Shown: positions 9,954-18,323, counted from the first letter of the stretch. The stretch: 64,000 nucleotides of DNA from Coprenecus sp949297365 (GCA_963931055.1 OZ006987.1:2046001-2110000); one strand, 5' to 3'. Numbers and translations are program-made. Notes: generated from the letters alone by a model not told the origin.

Positions 9954-10155
9954 ATCCGTATCAACTCATTGACGGCACAAATATGATACATTTTCACAAA
10001 AGAATTGTTACAATAGTATTAAAATAAGTATGATTGTCCGCAAACTCACCCCATGAAATTACAGGCAACAATGTAATCCGGTCCTGGTAGATGGGGCAAG
10101 CAGTCAACCATAAAGCACCCGTCGGTTCATTGAGATGCTGATTCCTAGGCTTGTA

Positions 10156-10203
10156 CGTCTGATAGGAGTTTCTCTTCTAATGTAGAGAAACTCCTATCAG
10201 ACG
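10156..10203. repeat. Perfect 20-bp inverted repeat spanning the folE stop codon
   Basis: The arm at 10156-10175 is the exact reverse complement of 10184-10203, with an 8-nt loop holding the folE stop. The right arm is the coding sequence for the last residues of FolE (RLIGVSL). There is no T-tract after the stem on the minus strand, so it is not a standard intrinsic terminator, although it could protect a 3' end or pause polymerase. Confidence 0.9.
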
Positions 10204-10776
10204 CATGAATTCGCTGCGGGTACGCTCGTCCTTGAGGAAGCCGCCGGTGAACGCCGATGTGGTGGTGATGGAGTTCTGTTTCTGTACTCCCCTGATCTGC
10301 ATGCACATGTGCGAAGCCTCGATTACTACTCCCACTCCGAGAGGATGCAGTGTGTCCTGTATGCAGTCCCTTATCTGCACTGTCAGTCTCTCCTGGACCT
10401 GCAGGCGGCGGGCATAGCATTCCACCACCCTGGCTATTTTGCTCAGTCCTGTGATATATCCGTTGGGAATGTAGGCCACATGCGCCTTTCCGTAGAACGG
10501 CAGAAGATGATGCTCGCACATGGAATACAGCTCAATGTCCTTGACCACCACCATCTGCCGGTAGTCCTCCTTGAACATGGCTGAGCGCAGTATCTCGGCT
10601 CCGTCCATATAGTAGCCCTGGGTCAGGAACTGCATACTCTTGGCCACGCGCTCGGGAGTCTTGAGAAGTCCCTCTCTGTCAGCATCTTCTCCTAGCAGGC
10701 GGAGTATCTCCTTATAGTGTGTGGCCAGTTCCTGTGTGGTCTGCGGATCGTATTCTTCTATTTTCTTGAATGCCAT
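10177..10776 (-). CDS. folE: GTP cyclohydrolase I
   Basis: FolE opens the GTP ring to form 7,8-dihydroneopterin triphosphate, the first step to folate/pterins (and often queuosine). The 199-residue protein starts at ATG 10776 (MAFKKIEEYD); a 17-residue upstream extension is unlike the family. Zinc ligands are visible: Cys87 and His90 in MCEHHLLPF and Cys158 in HMCMQIRG, with the 71-residue spacing seen in E. coli Cys110/Cys181. Catalytic and GTP-binding segments GLSKIARVVE and TVQIRDCI are intact. The gene is transcribed away from the LolD-like ATPase gene. Its 3' end forms half of a perfect 20-bp palindrome. Confidence 0.96.
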   Translation of the reverse strand: MAFKKIEEYDPQTTQELATHYKEILRLLGEDADREGLLKTPERVAKSMQFLTQGYYMDGAEILRSAMFKEDYRQMVVVKDIELYSMCEHHLLPFYGKAHVAYIPNGYITGLSKIARVVECYARRLQVQERLTVQIRDCIQDTLHPLGVGVVIEASHMCMQIRGVQKQNSITTTSAFTGGFLKDERTRSEFMRLIGVSLH

Positions 10777-10868
10777 AATCGTAAAAAATTGTGGCGCAAT
10801 ATTAAGGAAAATGTTGGAAACAGACAATTAATTATTACCTTAGATGCCGGTTTCAAAATATATACATC

Positions 10869-11567
10869 ATGGAGAAAGCACAGGAGATTATCAGACTCGA
10901 GGACATCTTCAAGATATACCGGGTCGGAAATCAGGAGGTGAGAGCATTGGACGGGGTGTCGCTCTCCGTTTTCAGGAACGAATACGTGGCCATCATGGGA
11001 CCGTCCGGTTCGGGCAAGTCCACGTTGATGAATATTCTGGGTTGTCTGGATTCGCCGGACAGCGGCCGGTATATTCTGAACGGGACGGATGTGAGCGAGA
11101 TGGATGACGGTGAGCTGGCGGATGTCAGAAACAGGGAGATAGGCTTTGTCTTCCAGTCCTTCAACCTGCTTCCGAGATACAATGCTCTGGAGAATGTCGC
11201 TCTTCCGATGGTCTATGCCGGAGTCCCGGCCGGAGAAAGGCGGGAAAAGGCAGCAGAGGCGTTGAGGAGTGTGGGGCTGGATGACAGGATGGACCACAGG
11301 CCCAATGAACTCTCGGGCGGTCAGAGGCAGAGAGTGGCACTTGCCAGGGCCCTGATTAACAGTCCCTCCATCATACTGGCGGATGAGCCGACTGGCAACC
11401 TGGACACTCATACATCCGTAGAGATCATGAGGCTTTTCGACCAGATATACCGCAATGGCAATACCGTGATAGTAGTGACCCACGAGGAGGATATCGCCGC
11501 CTATGCCCATCGGGTCATACGTCTTAGGGACGGCCGCATAGAGTCTGATACAGAACATATAAAATAA
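10869..11567 (+). CDS. LolD/MacB-type ABC transporter ATP-binding protein
   Basis: A 232-residue ATPase with Walker A GPSGSGKST (44-52), Q-loop FVFQSFNLLP, signature LSGGQRQRVALARAL, Walker B IILADEP, and H-loop VVTHE. The LNILGCLD-like and ADEPTGNLD phrases place it in the LolD/MacB/FtsE-like group that drives FtsX-type permeases in lipoprotein release or macrolide/peptide export. No permease gene is adjacent; the nearest orphan FtsX-type permease is at 2640-4973. The adenosyltransferase gene begins 7 bp after its stop, so the two are probably cotranscribed without an evident functional link. Confidence 0.93.
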   Translation: MEKAQEIIRLEDIFKIYRVGNQEVRALDGVSLSVFRNEYVAIMGPSGSGKSTLMNILGCLDSPDSGRYILNGTDVSEMDDGELADVRNREIGFVFQSFNLLPRYNALENVALPMVYAGVPAGERREKAAEALRSVGLDDRMDHRPNELSGGQRQRVALARALINSPSIILADEPTGNLDTHTSVEIMRLFDQIYRNGNTVIVVTHEEDIAAYAHRVIRLRDGRIESDTEHIK

Positions 11568-11574
11568 GACAGAT

Positions 11575-12105
11575 ATGAAGATTTACACTAAGACAGGAGA
11601 CGCCGGTGAGACATCCCTCGTCGGGGGCAGACGGGTCTCCAAGGCATCTGAGAGAGTCTGCGCATACGGGGATCTGGACGAGCTGATATCGTATATCGCC
11701 CTGCTGCGCTGCCATATAGAGACGGAGGACGCGGTACTGAGACAGATACAGGCTGCGCTTATGACGGCATCTGCCCATGTCGCCTCCGATGTGGAGAATC
11801 CCAGGCTGACTCCGTTTCCGGAAGACGGGATCCAGACTCTGGAGAAGGAGATAGACAGGATGAGCGGGGTGATGCCTCCCATGAAGAGTTTTGTGCTGCC
11901 GTCGCGTCCGGTCAGTGCCGCCCACTGTCATGTGGCGCGGTGTATCTGCCGCAGGAGCGAGCGTTCATGCGTCGCGCTGGGAGACGACCGGCCCGATATG
12001 GTGGCGGTGCTGCGTTACCTCAACCGCTTGTCGGACTATCTGTTCACGCTGGGACGCATGGAGTGTCACCGGCATAACATTTCGGAAGATTTTTGGATTG
12101 ACTAG
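11575..12105 (+). CDS. PduO-type cob(I)alamin adenosyltransferase
   Basis: The enzyme transfers the adenosyl group of ATP to reduced corrinoid to make adenosylcobalamin. The 176-residue length fits the PduO family. The N-terminal ATP-binding segment KIYTKTGDAGETSLVGGRRVSK, the middle ASAHVASD region, and the CRRSERSC...LNRLSDYLFTLGR helix region are all intact. It follows a LolD-like ATPase gene by 7 bp. The window also carries a FecCD-type importer (55213-57253), which could import a corrinoid, but nothing in the sequence proves that link. Confidence 0.93.
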   Translation: MKIYTKTGDAGETSLVGGRRVSKASERVCAYGDLDELISYIALLRCHIETEDAVLRQIQAALMTASAHVASDVENPRLTPFPEDGIQTLEKEIDRMSGVMPPMKSFVLPSRPVSAAHCHVARCICRRSERSCVALGDDRPDMVAVLRYLNRLSDYLFTLGRMECHRHNISEDFWID

Positions 12106-12125
12106 AGGATTTTTGTATATCTTTG
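12092..12125 (+). promoter_or_regulatory. Predicted promoter for the DUF2795 gene
   Basis: A TTTG at 12092-12095 and TATCTTTG at 12118-12125, 22 nt apart, match the Bacteroidetes primary sigma pattern with slightly long spacing. It overlaps the end of the adenosyltransferase gene and lies 28 nt before the next start. Confidence 0.6.
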
Positions 12126-12153
12126 CCGACCAAAATAAAAATGCATTGAGACT

Positions 12154-12375
12154 ATGTATTGGACACTTGAATTGGCCTCGAAGCTCGAAGACGCTCCCTG
12201 GCCCGCAACCAAAGACGAACTGATAGACTACGCTACCCGCTCAGGCGCCCCTCTGGAGGTCATTGAGAACCTGGAAGACCTTGAGGATGACGGCGAGGTC
12301 TACGAAAGCATAGAGGAGATCTGGCCCGACTATCCCAGCAAGGAGGACTTCTTCTTCAACGAGGAAGAATATTAA
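12154..12375 (+). CDS. DUF2795 domain small acidic protein
   Basis: A 73-residue, strongly acidic protein beginning MYWTLELASKLEDAPWPATKDELIDYATRSGAP. This matches the short DUF2795 proteins that are conserved and usually single-copy in Bacteroidetes; the function is unknown. The N-terminal half looks helical (a small DNA- or protein-binding fold has been suggested for DUF2795), and the C-terminal half is an acidic tail (EDLEDDGEVYESIEEIWPD). It has its own promoter and is the last intact chromosomal gene before the mobile element. Confidence 0.82.
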   Translation: MYWTLELASKLEDAPWPATKDELIDYATRSGAPLEVIENLEDLEDDGEVYESIEEIWPDYPSKEDFFFNEEEY

Positions 12376-12400
12376 TGCGTTTTTAAGCGCGGAATAATCG

Positions 12401-12439
12401 TTAAATCCCTGTTAATCAGATAGATTAGCAGGGATTTAA
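12401..12439 (+). terminator. Hairpin after the DUF2795 gene
   Basis: An 11-bp arm TTAAATCCCTG (12401-12411) pairs with 12429-12439, and an inner TAATC/GATTA extends the stem. The following TTTGTTTGG gives only a weak U-tract. It may be a terminator for DUF2795 or part of the element's attachment region, since it touches the first 13-bp direct repeat. Confidence 0.55.
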
Positions 12440-12535
12440 TTTGTTTGGACAACAGTGTTTGACCGCCTCAGATGGCGCGGTTTGTTTGGACAAAATACAA
12501 TTTTTGGAGGAGAGATCGGGATTTGTTTGGACAAA
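12440..12535 (+). repeat. Three 13-bp direct repeats at 41-bp period upstream of the integrase
   Basis: TTTGTTTGGACAA occurs at 12440-12452, 12481-12493 and 12522-12534. Both steps are exactly 41 bp, about four helical turns, so all copies face the same side of the DNA. The position just outside an integrase gene suggests arm-type binding sites for the integrase or an excisionase. That role is inferred. Confidence 0.85.
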
Positions 12536-12604
12536 ATTCATTACCTTTACAGAGGTTTGTGAGTATTGCCGCAAGCTGTATTTCCAATTCAAATATCCTC
12601 CACT

Positions 12605-13864
12605 ATGGGAAGACCTAAACGACTATATCCATTGGGACGCTACCGCCTGCATGTCAGGGGTGAGATTGATCCTGCCAAACAGTATCTTGTCCAGCTTGAA
12701 TACACCTGGAACCGGCAGGTGATACGCAAGGGTATGAATATCTTTGTCCGGTTGGGAGACTGGAACGAGAAAGCCAACAAGGGACGTGGCGGAGTCAGGG
12801 CGAGCTATGGCCCGGAAGCCAACCGTATCAACAGTCTGTTGCTTGCCAGGGTAGATAAGATTGACAGCCTTTTGGCCGAGTTTCAGCAGAAACATCCAAA
12901 CCAGATTACGGAACAGGTAATATCAGATCTTTTGGCCGACAAACCGCTCACACGGGAGGACAAAGGAAAGGATTTTATCGAGTTTGTTCAGGAAAGGCTT
13001 GAATCCGATTATTCGAGAAACCGAATCGGACGCAGCCGCTATGAGAACGGCAAGAGCGGCATGAATATTTTCCGTATCTTTCTCCGTGCAACAAAGAACG
13101 GCACCTATAAGCCGGACAGTATCTATTTAGGTGAAATATCGGTTGAACTGATTGACGAATACATCAGGTGGCGCCGCGAGATAAAACAGAATAGCGATGC
13201 AACGATCAACCATGCTTTGACTCCGATTCTGAAGGCGTGTGCCTATGCTTCCGAAATGAAGATGATAGACCATGCCGTCAATGCGAGGATTCAGGATATG
13301 CGTATCGCCTCAAAGATATCTCTCGCGGATGAAGACAACGAGTTTGATGGCAAGTATCTTTCAAAAGAACAGATGTCCGTGTTATTGGAATATTACCATG
13401 CCTGCACCGAACCGCGCCGTAAGGAGTTTTTGGAAATGTTCTTCTTTGCCTTCCATGCCTGTGGACTCCGTGTTGTCGATGTGATGACATTGCAGTGGGG
13501 CCATGTCAATTTTGAGAAGAAGGAACTGAGAAAAATCATGATCAAGACGAACAAGCGCCATGTAATTCCTCTTACAGAACCTGCCTTGCATATACTACAT
13601 CGGTGGCAGGAGAAACGTGCCGGATGCCGGTATGTATTCAACTTAGTAAAGGATGATCTGGATCTTGATGATGCTGAGGCTCTGTACAAGTCCCGTAACA
13701 ATGCAACGAAATGTATCAATCAGTCGCTGGCGGTTGTCAGTCGTTTGCTCGGTCATGGAAGCACGGATGTCACCGAAAAGGTTTATGCCAAATTTCTGCC
13801 CGAAACGCTGTCGGCGGAAGTGGCTCGTCTGAAAGAGGATTTTGCATCTCTGGAAATTGTCTGA
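12605..13864 (+). pseudogene. Tyrosine recombinase (mobile-element integrase) with HxxR box deleted
   Basis: The frame from ATG 12605 (MGRPKRLYPLGRYRLHVRG) gives 419 residues with an N-terminal arm domain, a SAM-like core-binding domain (about 100-200) and a catalytic domain. The first arginine (Arg289 in ACGLRVVDV), the beta-strand lysine region (MIKTNKRHVIPL), His384 (LLGHGS) and the nucleophile Tyr394 (EKVYAKF) are present. The segment that should hold HxxR is absent: NQSLAVV (to Val378) runs straight into SRLLGHGS, about 30 residues short of relatives. The deletion is in frame. A GTTGTC present on both sides of the expected gap could have mediated it. The enzyme should be inactive. Confidence 0.85.
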
Positions 13865-13921
13865 TAATTGTAGATGGCTATTATAAACAATCATTAATTT
13901 TATATCTAAAATTGATTTGAT

Positions 13922-14653
13922 ATGACTATTACGAAGATATTCCTATTGCTGGTGTGCGCATTTGTTCTGGTATTGCTGCTTTCTACTATCTTTAATAAGC
14001 ACCATAGGATAATCATGTGGTCTGCTGCAATAGTATTTTTTATAGGAACTCTGCTCCTTATAGGACTTGGGATAATTGATCCGGTAAAGGACAATCATCC
14101 TGATCCTGTCGTTATAACAGGCATTGTCACCGCCCTTATCTTATCGGGGCTATTTGCATACGGAGCAGAAAAACTGCACATCAAACTTAGGGAAAAGAAT
14201 CAGCAAACCGTTCAAGCCATAGATAATCAGTCAGAATGTCCGGATTACCCAAAAGGGGGTGTATTGTCGGGAAGACTTGATACTTCACTTGCCCGTACAA
14301 TCTTTGCGAAAGCAATAGAAGCCGGATATATTGAAGAGGTCGGGTCCCATTATAGCTGGAAAGGGACAAAGGCTCTTCTTGCCTATATGTGTGGTCGAAT
14401 ATATTGCGGCGATTATCCTGAATATTCCAAATACGAACAGAAGACTTTTTGGGAATTCGGCAACGGACTCTTTCCAGATGTCGAGCTTAACGCACTATTT
14501 GAACAGACCGGTATCGGACAGTCCCGGCAGAACAGGAGGGATATGCATTTTGTTTCGCTTCATCTGGCAATCTTCGATTTTTTCAATTTTATTTTCCTCT
14601 TTTTTGTTACTGGTAATCAACTGGTTACATACAAAGTTGTGACAGAATCATAA
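13922..14653 (+). CDS. Element-borne membrane protein of unknown function
   Basis: A 243-residue protein. Three hydrophobic helices lie in the first 85 residues (ILLLVCAFVLVLLLS; IIMWSAAIVFFIGTLLLIGLG; VITGIVTALILSGLFAYG). A soluble domain follows (about 110-205) with TSLARTIFAKAIEAGYIE and LAYMCGRIYCGDYPEY, a segment I associate with proteins of Bacteroides mobile elements but cannot name with certainty. The last 35 residues (after QSRQNRR) are hydrophobic and look unlike the preceding domain, which suggests a frameshift or truncation near 14540. It sits between the integrase and an HTH gene inside the decayed element. Confidence 0.6.
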   Translation: MTITKIFLLLVCAFVLVLLLSTIFNKHHRIIMWSAAIVFFIGTLLLIGLGIIDPVKDNHPDPVVITGIVTALILSGLFAYGAEKLHIKLREKNQQTVQAIDNQSECPDYPKGGVLSGRLDTSLARTIFAKAIEAGYIEEVGSHYSWKGTKALLAYMCGRIYCGDYPEYSKYEQKTFWEFGNGLFPDVELNALFEQTGIGQSRQNRRDMHFVSLHLAIFDFFNFIFLFFVTGNQLVTYKVVTES

Positions 14654-14826
14654 CTTTCCATAACACCTGTCCTAACATTGGATAATTTATTGTAACTTAT
14701 TAGTCCTCAGCTATTTCATACATTCGTGCCGTGATTCTGGTGCGATGTGCACAATCGTACCATATCGTATAACCAGGCTGAAGGTCTGAGTGTGCATCAG
14801 GGCAATCGGCCATAATTGTTTTAAGT

Positions 14827-15156
14827 ATGGCTAAAGAAACGAATGTAGAGAAGCTATGCGACCGGGAATTGCTTGAAAAGATTCTCAGCATAGTGGAGAG
14901 ACAAGAGAAACTGCCGCCTCCAGTTCATGAAGGCGGACACCGTCTATATGACAACAAGTCTTTGATGGAGAAGTTGAACATCAAAGAAAAGTATCTGAAA
15001 AAGTTGCGAGACAACGGCTATCTCGGCTACTCGCGTGAAGGTGATAAATACTGGTACACGCAGGAAGACGTAGACCGCTTTCTGCGCCGTTTCCATTATG
15101 AAGCTTTCGCTATTGGTGATGAACTTTCAAAGCAGGAAGGAGGTGGCTATGTTTGA
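14827..15156 (+). CDS. Helix-turn-helix (MerR/excisionase-like) protein
   Basis: A 109-residue protein with a winged-helix/HTH_17-type core at about 38-90 (LYDNKSLMEKLNIKEKYLKKLRDNGYLGYSREGDKYWYTQEDVDRFLRR). Small proteins of this kind sit just upstream of the DUF3987 and primase-like genes in Bacteroidales mobilizable elements and act as excision or replication regulators. It overlaps the following DUF3987 stub by 8 bp, as expected for a translationally coupled operon. It appears intact. Confidence 0.78.
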   Translation: MAKETNVEKLCDRELLEKILSIVERQEKLPPPVHEGGHRLYDNKSLMEKLNIKEKYLKKLRDNGYLGYSREGDKYWYTQEDVDRFLRRFHYEAFAIGDELSKQEGGGYV

Positions 15157-15322
15157 CACCGTTCATTTGACCAACATGCTTCGTTCTGAAGTGGAAGGCA
15201 TTCCGGAAACAGGTCTTCCGTTAGATGCCTTCCCGGACAAGATACAGGAGATTATCCTCAATCTTGCCAGGATACCGTGCAATCTTCTCAAAGTGCAAAA
15301 GTGCAGAGTGCAACCACACTAA
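15149..15322 (+). pseudogene. DUF3987 (primase/helicase-like) gene remnant
   Basis: The first 42 codons (MFDTVHLTNMLRSEVEGIPE... to LNLARIP) match the N-terminus of the long DUF3987 proteins of Bacteroidales elements, which normally carry a P-loop after this point. The rest is gone. The 3' tail is also recognisable in another frame: from about 15291, frame +3 reads SAKVQSATTLKSEYHE and stops overlapping the next ATG, the usual coupled end. Head and tail are therefore joined out of frame by an internal deletion, and only 57 codons remain readable. Confidence 0.75.
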
Positions 15323-15334
15323 AATCAGAATACC

Positions 15335-15865
15335 ATGAGTGAATACAGATTCCATTTGCAGAAATACCGCCCTGGAAGCAAGACTACTTGTCCGAACTGT
15401 GGTAAAAGCCGATGTTTTGTCAGGTATATTGATGAACAAGGCTGCATTAGCTTTCCCGGTAATGTCGGCAAGTGTGATCATGAAAACAGTTGTGGCTACC
15501 ACTATACACCTAAGGAATACTTCAAGGATAATCCTGATGTGTTGGAAATGGATGAGGGACGCGGCAAGGCACTTTTTTCTGCCCCTTATAAGACGGCAGA
15601 TAAAACTCCGTCTTGTATTGTCCCTTCGTATATTCCTTCATCTTATGTGTTAAGGAGTCTGTCACATTATTCAATCAACCCCTTATATCAGTATTTCTGT
15701 CATGTATTTGGTGAAAATGAGGCAAGCAGATTGTTTGAAATGTATCGCATAGGGACATCTTCAAAATGGGGAGGCGCAACGGTTTTCTGGCAGACAGATA
15801 TAAATGGGCAGGTAAGAACCGGTAAGGTAATGTGCTATAATGCCGAAACAGGCCATGCATGTTGA
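15335..15865 (+). pseudogene. DUF6371-type zinc-finger protein gene, 3'-truncated
   Basis: A 176-residue frame with a CHC2-primase-like zinc-binding region (TTCPNCGKSRCF...GKCDHENSCGYH, about 18-54) and the start of a Toprim-associated domain (GGATVFWQTDINGQVRTGKVMCYNAETGH). Related proteins continue well past this motif. Here the frame ends at GHAC because the sequence has switched at about 15855 into the start of the MobV relaxase. The shared string CAGGCCAT fits a microhomology deletion. Full-length relatives are replication-initiation accessory proteins of mobilizable elements. Confidence 0.72.
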
Positions 15866-17279
15866 AGCCGGGAAGTCATTCGGCACAGCAGAGGCGAATG
15901 AAAACGAAAGGCATTGGAATGACGACAAGATTGACAGAAAGAATCAGGATCCGACCAATCACTATGACAAGACCCGAATGAAACTGAATTTCGAGATTGG
16001 GCCCGATGGGAAAGTGCATCCGTTGGGATATCAGGAGAAATCGCTTGGAGTCCGTTTGCAGGAACGGTTGACTGAACTGGGCTGGAAACCCTTCAAGCCG
16101 GACAGCAAAATTCAACCAAACTGTTGTGCGAAATTTATCTTCGGAGGCAATCATGACCGTACACTTGAGATGGCATTTGGAACCCAAACCGTAAATCTGG
16201 ACAAGGGTGCAGACAACAGCCATCTCCAGCGATGTCCGGAAATCGAACAATGGGCAAAAGATGTCTATGATTGGTGCGCCAAACGGTACGGACAGGAAAA
16301 CATCATCGGCTTCCAGGTTCATCTTGATGAGAGCAGTCCGCATATCCATGCCTTGATCGTTCCTGTCGGACAACGAGCCAAAAGCGGACGTGAATGCGTT
16401 ATGTGGTCGGCTAAGTTCGGGAAGAGCTGCTACGAGTACGGTCGGATCCTTCGGGAGATGCATACCTCTCTCTACGAGGAGGTCGGCAGTAAATACGGGC
16501 TGGAACGCGGCGACAGCATCGAGGGACGACATATCAGCCATTTGAGTAAACGCGACTACATCCGCAAATTGACTCACGAGGCAAGACAGGCCGAGAAAGC
16601 GGTCAAAGGACTTCAGTCTATGATACGGAGGCTGGAAACGCAGATTTTGAACTATAAATCGCAACTCGATGAAATCGAAGAGAAACTGGCGTCCGGAAGA
16701 ATAACACTCGACAAATACGACGCCCGGAAAGCCGGTCTTCTGAAGCTTATTGCCGAGTACCAAATGAAGCTGGACGACAAGGCCGTTAAGCTTCAAGCGA
16801 AGGAAAAGGAACTAGAGAAGATGACAAAGAATATAGACCGTGTCGGTAGAGTGGCTCAACCTTTCCGCAATCACAAGATAGATTTTGAGCCGCCACGAAT
16901 CACTGGTAAACCTCCGATATTCGGGGTTGACAAATGGATTGAGGAGCAGAACAGATCTATCGCCTGCCGATTCGTGAAGATTGTCCGTCAGATTGAAGAA
17001 CTGTATCGGAAAGATGCCGAACAGCAAATACAGGCAGTGCAGAATAATGCGTTGTTGGACTATCGGGAGCTTAAAAGGCTGCAACAGGAGTATGCACGAC
17101 TGACGGAGCTCAACGATAATCAGACTGAGCAGATACAGACATTTCTTGACCAGCTGGCTGAGCCTTCTTTGCGGGTACGAATCTTTTCTATTGCTGATGC
17201 TTTGATTGGCGGGCAGCCTGTCGCTGTTTCATCCGGCGGAGGTGGTGGCAACGCCGACTCAGACCTTCGCTGGGAGGGT
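15840..17279 (+). pseudogene. MobV (Pre/Mob) family relaxase, C-terminally truncated
   Basis: The relaxase nicks the element's oriT to start conjugal mobilization. The catalytic motif is intact: VHLDESSPHIHALIVPV, with His161, Asp163, Glu164, His168 and His170. A long coiled coil follows (about 230-345 and 400-440), and the low-complexity SSGGGGGN stretch near residue 465 precedes the expected C-terminus. From about 17280 the frame enters pstB DNA in the wrong phase and runs to a stop at 17393. The start codon ATG 15840 is borrowed from the truncated DUF6371 gene, giving MPKQAMHVEAG. Most of the protein survives, so nicking activity could remain, but transfer would need a helper. Confidence 0.82.
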
Positions 17280-17281
17280 AG

Positions 17282-17581
17282 CAGCAGAGGCTCTGTATCG
17301 CTCGGGCAATGGCGGTCTCCCCGTCCGTGCTGCTTATGGACGAGCCGGCTTCGGCTCTTGATCCGATATCCACGGCCAAGGTGGAGGAGCTGATAAGCGA
17401 GCTGCGCAGTCAGGTGACCATCGTCATCGTCACGCACAACATGCAGCAGGCAGCGAGGGTCAGCGACAGGACTGCCTTCTTCTATATGGGCGAGATGGTA
17501 GAGTACGACGATACCAGGACCATCTTCACGAATCCGCACAAGGAGGCGACGCAGAATTACATCACAGGGCGCTTCGGTTAA
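17282..17581 (+). pseudogene. pstB: pstB 3' fragment (phosphate ABC transporter ATPase)
   Basis: The frame reads QQRLCIARAMAVSPSVLLMDEPASALDPIST, then VTHNMQQAARVSDRTAFFYMGEMVE and ends GRFG, the C-terminal 99 residues of PstB. Walker B (LLMDEP), D-loop and H-loop remain. Walker A, the Q-loop and the first part of the signature are missing. An in-frame TAG at 17279 marks the junction with the relaxase. phoU follows 22 bp later, as in a pst operon. No pstS, pstC or pstA is in the window. Confidence 0.9.
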
Positions 17582-17603
17582 CAGACAAAAACAGTAACAT
17601 GAT

Positions 17604-18287
17604 ATGGTTAAATTCGTAGATCAGCAACTTACACAGCTCCGCAACGAGGTATACCGCATGTGGACGATGGTGTACAATCAGATGGACCAGGCCCGTCAGG
17701 CGGTGCTGGGACTTGACCGCAACATAGCCCAGCAGATATGGGTGCGTGAGCGCCTGGTGGATGCTCAGGATATCAAGATAGACTCGCAGGTGGAGGACTT
17801 CATCGCCCTCTATACCCCTGTGGCCGTGGACCTCCGTTTCGTCTTGGCCATGCTCAAGATCAACAACGACCTGGAGCGCATCGGCGACTATGCCTACAGC
17901 ATCGCCCGTTTCGTCAAGGAGACTACGGTGCAGAGTCTGGATGCAGGTCTGATAGAAAAACTGCAGCTGGAAAGGATGTTCGCTGTCGTGCTGGAGATGA
18001 TGAACGAGCTGCAGAATGCTCTTATGGATGAGAATCCGGCAAAAGCCTCATCAGTCATCGACATGGATGACGAGCTGGACAGGCTCAAGGCCGCTTCCGA
18101 TAGTATCCTTATGGATTATGCCAAGGGCCATCTGGACGAGCTGCCTGTGGCCATGGGACTCGGCAGCATCTTCCGCAAGCTTGAGCGCACCGGTGACCAT
18201 CTGACCAACATCGCGGAGGAGATAGTTTTTTATATCGATGCCAAGGTTCTGAAACACAACCCGAAGAAGGAACCAGAAGCAAAATAG
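17604..18287 (+). CDS. phoU: Phosphate-signalling regulator PhoU
   Basis: A 227-residue all-helical protein with two PhoU repeats, each carrying the metal-binding E/DxxxD signature (DLERIGDYAYSIARF about 95-109; KLERTGDHLTNIAEE about 192-206). PhoU restrains PstSCAB transport and PhoR kinase signalling when phosphate is plentiful. The gene is intact, but the pst genes in front of it are reduced to a pstB fragment, so its usual promoter is gone and its expression may depend on read-through from the mobile element. Confidence 0.94.
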   Translation: MVKFVDQQLTQLRNEVYRMWTMVYNQMDQARQAVLGLDRNIAQQIWVRERLVDAQDIKIDSQVEDFIALYTPVAVDLRFVLAMLKINNDLERIGDYAYSIARFVKETTVQSLDAGLIEKLQLERMFAVVLEMMNELQNALMDENPAKASSVIDMDDELDRLKAASDSILMDYAKGHLDELPVAMGLGSIFRKLERTGDHLTNIAEEIVFYIDAKVLKHNPKKEPEAK

Positions 18288-18323
18288 GCGGAAACGGTTG
18301 CGAATCAGATATCTCGTTGAAGA

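Noticed and set aside
10041..10150. tRNA-like segment between folE and DUF2490
   Set aside because: No cloverleaf with acceptor and T-loop (TTCRANNC) pairing could be drawn.
17280..17393. Relaxase C-terminus continuing to 17393
   Set aside because: These codons are pstB DNA read in the wrong frame (Arg/Pro/Ser/Trp-rich), so the relaxase proper ends at the junction.
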